Positions 7,944 through 11,291 of a stretch of 11,291 nt of DNA are shown in pieces. The notes under the pieces were generated by a model. The model had not been told where the DNA came from. It ran no database searches and saw only the letters and a program-made list of their open reading frames with translations. The translations under genes and the position numbers were made by a program. The DNA is from Betaproteobacteria bacterium (GTDB taxonomy: Bacteria > Pseudomonadota > Gammaproteobacteria > Burkholderiales > SG8-39), in NCBI GenBank assembly GCA_009693435.1, contig SHXF01000129.1:1-11291 (forward strand), given 5' to 3'. Each line of letters begins with the position of its first letter. The first letter of the stretch is position 1.

Positions 7944-9368
7944 CTAAAGTACTTTTCCCGGATTCATAATGCCCTGTGGATCAAGCGCGCGCTTGACCGT
8001 GCGCATGAGATCGATTTCGACCGGATCTTTGTAGCGCACGAGTTCAGCAACCTTGGCGATGCCTATGCCGTGTTCGGCGCTGAAACTGCCTTTGTATTGT
8101 TTAACAATATCGTAAATCACGGTCGTAACGTCATGGGCCTCGCGCGCGGCGGCGTCGCTGCGCAAGCGGCCCTCGACATAGGTGTTGTAGTGCAAGTTGC
8201 CGTCGCCGAGGTGGCCAAAGCAGATAATGTGGGTGCCTTTGAAATGTTTTTCCAGCGCCGCTTGACCATCGCGGATGAAGGCGGGAATTTCACCCACAGC
8301 CACCGCAATATCGTGACGGTACAGCATGCCACTCTCACTACGGGCGGCTTCCGGTATGGACTCACGGATGCGCCACAGTGCCTGCGATTGGCTGTTGTTT
8401 TCAGCCAGCATGGCGTCGCTGACCAGACCTTGCGTCATCGCTTTTTCCAACGCGCTTTCAAGTGCCACACGCAGGGTGTCTCCGAGCGATGAATCGCCCA
8501 GCTCGGTCAGCACATACCATTGATGCGGCGCGTTGAGCGGATCGCGCACGCCGGGAATATGCTTCATCACCAACTCCAGGCAGGCGCGCGAAATCAATTC
8601 AAACGCGTTGATACGATCGCCAAAATGCTGGCGCAGCAATGAAAAAAGGTTCAGCGCGGCATCGGGTGAAGGCACGGCCAGCCATGTGGTCGCGGTGGCG
8701 CTGGGCTTGGGAAAAAGTTTCAGCACCGCGGCAGTGATGATGCCGAGTGTGCCTTCCGCACCGATGAACAGATGCTTTAAATCGTAACCGGTGTTGTCCT
8801 TGCGCAGCGAACGCAGGCCATTCCAGATACGTCCGTCGGGCAGCACAGCTTCCAGTCCCAGCACCAGATCGCGCGTGTTGCCGTAGCGCAGTACGTTCAC
8901 GCCGCCGGCGTTGGTGGATAAATTGCCTCCGATCTGGCAACTGCCTTCGGCGCCCAACGACAGCGGAAACAGACGGTTCGCGTCCACCGCCGCTTGTTGA
9001 ATGTTGGCGAGCACGCAGCCGGCTTCGACCGTCATGGTGTTATTTAACGCATCAACATTGCGGATGCGATTCATGCGCCCCAGCGCGATAACCACCGGAT
9101 TCAATCTGGCGTCAGGCACCGTGGCGCCGCACATGCCGGTGTTGCCGCCTTGCGGCACCAGCGGGGTGCGGGTCTCGGCGCAGATTTTGACGATGGCGGC
9201 GACCTGTTCAACATTCGCCGGACGCACCACAGCCGCCGCTGCACCGTGATAAATGCCGCGCCAATCGTTGATATAGGGTTCAAGGTCAGCGGCATCGGTG
9301 AAAATGCTTTGCGCGCCTACGGCGGCGCCGAGACGGCTGATGGTAGCGGTGCGGGATACACTGGACAT
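7944..9368 (-). CDS. FAD-linked D-2-hydroxyacid dehydrogenase (D-2-hydroxyglutarate dehydrogenase / GlcD-like)
   Basis: A 474-residue flavoprotein of the VAO/PCMH FAD-binding fold with the GlcD-type C-terminal domain. The FAD-binding half shows PLVPQGGNTGMCGA (69-82), LGAEGSCQIGGNLSTNAGG (138-156) and KDNTGYDLKHLFIGAEGTLGI (190-210). The C-terminal half has the metal-binding GHLGDGNLH (His386, His393), AEHGIG (Glu432, His433) and a terminal NPGKVL. These are shared by D-2-hydroxyglutarate dehydrogenases, GlcD, D-lactate dehydrogenases and related enzymes; D-2-hydroxyglutarate dehydrogenase is my best guess from the overall pattern, but substrate cannot be settled by reading. No iron-sulfur GlcF subunit is nearby. 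It probably passes electrons to an ETF or quinone acceptor. It is first in the minus-strand block and divergent from a Bug-type receptor gene. Confidence 0.88.
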   Translation of the reverse strand: MSSVSRTATISRLGAAVGAQSIFTDAADLEPYINDWRGIYHGAAAAVVRPANVEQVAAIVKICAETRTPLVPQGGNTGMCGATVPDARLNPVVIALGRMNRIRNVDALNNTMTVEAGCVLANIQQAAVDANRLFPLSLGAEGSCQIGGNLSTNAGGVNVLRYGNTRDLVLGLEAVLPDGRIWNGLRSLRKDNTGYDLKHLFIGAEGTLGIITAAVLKLFPKPSATATTWLAVPSPDAALNLFSLLRQHFGDRINAFELISRACLELVMKHIPGVRDPLNAPHQWYVLTELGDSSLGDTLRVALESALEKAMTQGLVSDAMLAENNSQSQALWRIRESIPEAARSESGMLYRHDIAVAVGEIPAFIRDGQAALEKHFKGTHIICFGHLGDGNLHYNTYVEGRLRSDAAAREAHDVTTVIYDIVKQYKGSFSAEHGIGIAKVAELVRYKDPVEIDLMRTVKRALDPQGIMNPGKVL

Positions 9369-9393
9369 GGTTCTATCAAATCCGGAAAACGTG

Positions 9394-9399
9394 ATTCTA
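9394..9399 (-). promoter_or_regulatory. Possible -10 box for the FAD-linked dehydrogenase gene
   Basis: On the minus strand this reads TAGAAT, one mismatch from TATAAT, 25 nt before the ATG at 9368, which would give a leader of about 19 nt. No good -35 was found at 16-18 bp. It lies in the 137-bp divergent gap shared with the Bug receptor gene. Confidence 0.25.
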
Positions 9400-9505
9400 A
9401 CATTTCCACCCCTGTCGTTCCCGCCACGAATTCTATTGTAAGATTTGCGCTAGGCGAATCGACTCAAGCTGCAGCAGCGTACCTATTTAAAACAGGGCTT
9501 TCCTC

Positions 9506-10546
9506 ATGCCGCGTTCCATCGTTTTTGTTCTGACGCTGCTATTTGTGTTTAACGCACAAGCCCTGGAATACCCCTCGCGCACAGTAACGCTGGTGGTGCC
9601 CTATCCGCTGAGCGGCCCCACCGACATACGCGGCGCGTCGCGCATGACCAAAACCTACAAGTTGATGGCCGCAAATGCGCCGCCGGCGATCTCCGATACG
9701 CTAAGCCGCATCGTGCAGCAGACGATACGTTACGAATCAAAGCATCCCGTGCTGCTGGATCGTCAGCCCGGCGGCGCCACCACGCGCGGCGCGCAGCATG
9801 TGGCGCGCGCGGCGGCGAACGGGCATACGCTGCTGCTGGCGAGCAACGAAACCATGGTGCTCACACCGCATTACGCCTTTGATGTGGGCTACGACCCCAC
9901 CCGTAATTTTGAGTTGGCTGCGCCGCTGGTGGATATGCCCTTTGTGCTGATGGTCAGCACCGGGCTGCCTTTCAAGACGTTTGAGCGCTTGATTTCCTAC
10001 GTCAGAGTGCGTCCCGGTGAAATAAACTACGGCTCGTCAGGCGATGGCAGCACCGGCCACCTCGCCGGTGAATTATTGCGCCGCGTGGCGGGGCTCGACA
10101 TGGTGCATATTTCGTATAACGGCGGGCTTGCGGCACTCAACGGCGTCGCCAAAGGGCATGCTTCGCTGATGTTTGCTGCGCTGCCGCTGGCCTTGCCCTA
10201 TCTCAATAACGAGCATTTGCGCGCACTGGCGGTAGCGAGTCCGCGCCGTGCCGAATTGCTGCCGCATTTGCCCACGTTGACGGAGTCAGGCGTCGTGGGT
10301 GCGGATGTTGCCGCATGGTTCGGCGTTTTCGCACCCACTGGTGTGTCGCCTAACGTCATACGCTGGTTGAACGAACGCATTGTGGAAGCGGTAAACGAGA
10401 CAGCAACGCGTAATGCATTGCTGGCGCTGGGACTGGAACCGGTACGCGGCACGCTGTCGGATTTTGCGACCCGCATATATACTGAAGGCGAGCGCTGGGG
10501 ACCGCTGTTGAAAGCAGCGCGCATTCCGGGCCGTAACGCCTCGTGA
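9506..10546 (+). CDS. Periplasmic solute receptor of the Bug/TctC family (orphan)
   Basis: Encodes a 346-residue exported binding protein of the tripartite tricarboxylate transporter receptor (Bug) family, which captures small carboxylates or related ligands in the periplasm. A signal peptide (1-19, MPRS then a hydrophobic core, cleavage after NAQA) leads to YPSRTVTLVVPYP (22-34), the canonical mature start. Family hallmarks are QPGG at the second loop, NGHTLLLAS, PGEINYGSSGDGSTGHLAGELL, VHISYNGG, LRALAVASPRRAELLPHLPTLTESG and WFGVFAPTG. Compared with the family pattern, about 21 residues (41-61, IRGASRMTKTYKLMAANAPPA) are inserted between GPTD and the first helix. No TctA/TctB membrane partners are visible, which is common for Bug proteins. 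Its ribosome binding site is weak. Ligand unknown. Confidence 0.9.
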   Translation: MPRSIVFVLTLLFVFNAQALEYPSRTVTLVVPYPLSGPTDIRGASRMTKTYKLMAANAPPAISDTLSRIVQQTIRYESKHPVLLDRQPGGATTRGAQHVARAAANGHTLLLASNETMVLTPHYAFDVGYDPTRNFELAAPLVDMPFVLMVSTGLPFKTFERLISYVRVRPGEINYGSSGDGSTGHLAGELLRRVAGLDMVHISYNGGLAALNGVAKGHASLMFAALPLALPYLNNEHLRALAVASPRRAELLPHLPTLTESGVVGADVAAWFGVFAPTGVSPNVIRWLNERIVEAVNETATRNALLALGLEPVRGTLSDFATRIYTEGERWGPLLKAARIPGRNAS

Positions 10547-10555
10547 GGGCTTCGC

Positions 10556-10734
10556 GTGAAAGTTGTCGTGTGTTGTAGTACTTTGTGCGTGATGAATTGC
10601 CGCGTGATTGCAGCAAGAGCGAGAACAAGGGGCGTTGCGAAGCGGAAGTTGCAGCGCACAAAGCCTGCCGTGGTGATGCAGCGAAATATCGCGCCTGCAT
10701 GGAATCCAAACGGCCTGATGCCAAGAAAGGCTGA
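10556..10734 (+). pseudogene. Small cysteine-periodic exported protein gene, apparently frame-broken
   Basis: A good Shine-Dalgarno (GAGGG, 10545-10549, overlapping the Bug gene's stop) precedes a GTG at 10556 by 6 nt, giving MKVVVCCSTLC. This hydrophobic start then runs into implausible sequence. In another frame, 10585-10734 encodes VRDELPRDCSKSENKGRCE and onward to AKYRACMESKRPDAKKG and a stop. That looks like a real small protein: charged, helical, with cysteines at residues 9, 18, 28 and 38 of this 49-codon frame (C-X8-C-X9-C-X9-C). A single missing base near 10589-10590 would join the two as a short signal-like segment followed by ADELPRDC. It could be a pseudogene, a sequencing error, or an intact frame starting at the GTG at 10585. 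I do not recognise a named family. Confidence 0.45.
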
Positions 10735-10769
10735 TTTCGTTCGTAACAATGTCTTGTGATGAAACGCGA

Positions 10770-10803
10770 ACGGCCGCCGCACAGTATCGAAGCGGCTGGC
10801 CGT
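10770..10803 (+). promoter_or_regulatory. Hairpin ahead of the small secreted protein gene
   Basis: ACGGCCGCCGC (10770-10780) and GCGGCTGGCCGT (10792-10803) pair as a GC-rich stem of 11 bp with one bulged base and an 11-nt loop. No T-run follows on the plus strand, so it is not a classical terminator. It ends 21 nt before the Shine-Dalgarno of the next gene and could be a leader or RNA-stability element. Confidence 0.4.
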
Positions 10804-10838
10804 ACGCCAACAACAAACTTCAAAAGGGAGAAACAGTC

Positions 10839-11108
10839 ATGAAAATCTTATTAAAAACAACAGGTTATTTAACGATATTATTTTGCGCCACGGCCTACGC
10901 AGACATCACCCTCACCAATCGCGACAGCGAGTCGCACGACATCACCATCAAGTGCAGCACCACCACGCAAACCAGCATCGGCTCCAATGTCACGCGCAGT
11001 ATCGGCAATGGGCCGTGTACGGTAACTGTGAAAAGCACCAACGCCAGCGCCACCGGTAGCGGCAATGCCAAGCTGGTGATCAAGAATGGGGCAGTGGGTA
11101 TCCAGTAG
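10839..11108 (+). CDS. Small secreted Thr/Ser-rich protein of unknown function
   Basis: The product is 89 residues. The ATG at 10839 was chosen over an upstream in-frame ATG (10749) because AGGGAG lies 8 nt before it and it begins a textbook signal peptide: MKILLKTT, a hydrophobic core, and ATAYA before Asp22. The mature ~68 residues are rich in Thr, Ser, Asn and Gly, with alternating polar/hydrophobic runs (DITLTNRD, HDITIKC, CTVTVKS, KLVIKNG) that suggest a small beta-sandwich. Two cysteines, Cys39 and Cys60, could form one disulfide in the periplasm. No lipobox, membrane anchor or catalytic motif is visible. A GC-rich hairpin lies in its leader and a terminator-like hairpin behind it, so it may be a single-gene transcript. 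I do not recognise the family. Confidence 0.8.
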   Translation: MKILLKTTGYLTILFCATAYADITLTNRDSESHDITIKCSTTTQTSIGSNVTRSIGNGPCTVTVKSTNASATGSGNAKLVIKNGAVGIQ

Positions 11109-11167
11109 ATTTGATCACAAACGCAGTTATCGCGCCGTTTATGTTTTTGCTTCGTCAGCAGAATCTG

Positions 11168-11188
11168 TGGGTGAGTTTCACCCATTTT
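11168..11188 (+). terminator. Probable Rho-independent terminator behind the small secreted protein gene
   Basis: TGGGTGA (11168-11174) and TCACCCA (11178-11184) form a perfect 7-bp stem with loop GTT, followed directly by TTTT (11185-11188). It lies 60 bases past the stop of the small secreted protein gene. The right arm can also pair with TTGGGTG further on (11195-11201), giving an alternative hairpin. Confidence 0.6.
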
Positions 11189-11291
11189 AGAAAATTGGGT
11201 GTTCACGCTGGTTGAATACTTTGACAAGCAAAGTTATCCACGGGCGCGCGTGCGGCTCCCTGCATAGAGCCAGAGCGCGCGCGCCGGTGGG
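11189..11291. other. Non-coding right end with GC-rich imperfect inverted repeat
   Basis: No gene is recognised here. A perfect TTGACA (11221-11226) has no matching -10 at 16-18 bp, and one DnaA-box-like TTATCCACG (11234-11242) stands alone. From about 11242 to 11284 an imperfect GC-rich inverted repeat can form: GGCTC (11253-11257) with GAGCC (11266-11270), flanked by GCGCGCG tracts on both sides. It may be the start of a regulatory region or repeat continuing past the window. Confidence 0.35.

Noticed and set aside
7773..8492. 239-codon plus-strand frame opposite msrB and the dehydrogenase
   Set aside because: It has no recognisable motif and lies fully antisense to two well-supported genes.
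10749..10838. Upstream ATG extension of the small secreted protein
   Set aside because: It would bury the signal peptide behind 30 polar residues; the ATG at 10839 has a strong, well-spaced Shine-Dalgarno.
11221..11242. TTGACA box and DnaA-box-like TTATCCACG suggesting a promoter or replication origin
   Set aside because: There is no -10 at the right distance, only a single box, and no AT-rich unwinding region or further boxes nearby.

Overview
The window looks like a piece of a betaproteobacterial chromosome (inference). The reasons are an orphan periplasmic solute receptor of the Bug/TctC family, which is greatly expanded in Betaproteobacteria; a periplasmic parvulin next to bolA and yciB; a full-length single-chain PurL; and moderately GC-rich coding sequence. 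Nothing in the sequence fixes the genus.

Layout. Positions 1-48 (minus strand) are the first 16 codons of an IS30-family transposase, and about 49-145 is the end of that insertion sequence. Next on the minus strand is nnrDE (209-1690), the bifunctional NAD(P)H-hydrate repair enzyme. It is divergent from purL (1762-5628, plus), the large FGAM synthetase of purine synthesis, across a 71-bp gap. purL converges on a five-gene minus-strand block read in the order FAD-linked 2-hydroxyacid dehydrogenase (9368-7944), msrB (7901-7506), yciB (7402-6863), bolA-like (6805-6542), periplasmic parvulin isomerase (6523-5726). The gap between the convergent purL and parvulin genes is filled by an unusual inverted array of degenerate 7-nt units. 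The msrB-yciB gap holds a strong GC-rich hairpin that resembles a dispersed repeat.

Right part. Divergent from the dehydrogenase is a Bug/TctC receptor gene (9506-10546) with an apparent ~21-residue insertion in the usually conserved first ligand-binding loop. Directly behind it, a Shine-Dalgarno/GTG start leads into a small reading frame that appears frame-broken; its intact part encodes four cysteines spaced about every ten residues. Then comes a small secreted Thr/Ser-rich protein of unknown function (10839-11108) with an excellent ribosome binding site, and behind it a terminator-like hairpin whose right arm can pair with either of two neighbours. The last ~180 bases contain no recognisable gene.

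Functionally most of the window is housekeeping: metabolite repair, purine synthesis, envelope and septation, oxidative-damage repair. The accessory content is the IS30 end on the left and the small exported proteins on the right. I found no CRISPR array, no tRNA or rRNA gene and no clear multi-gene defence system. The best candidates for undescribed biology are the heptad inverted array and the two small exported proteins at the right end.
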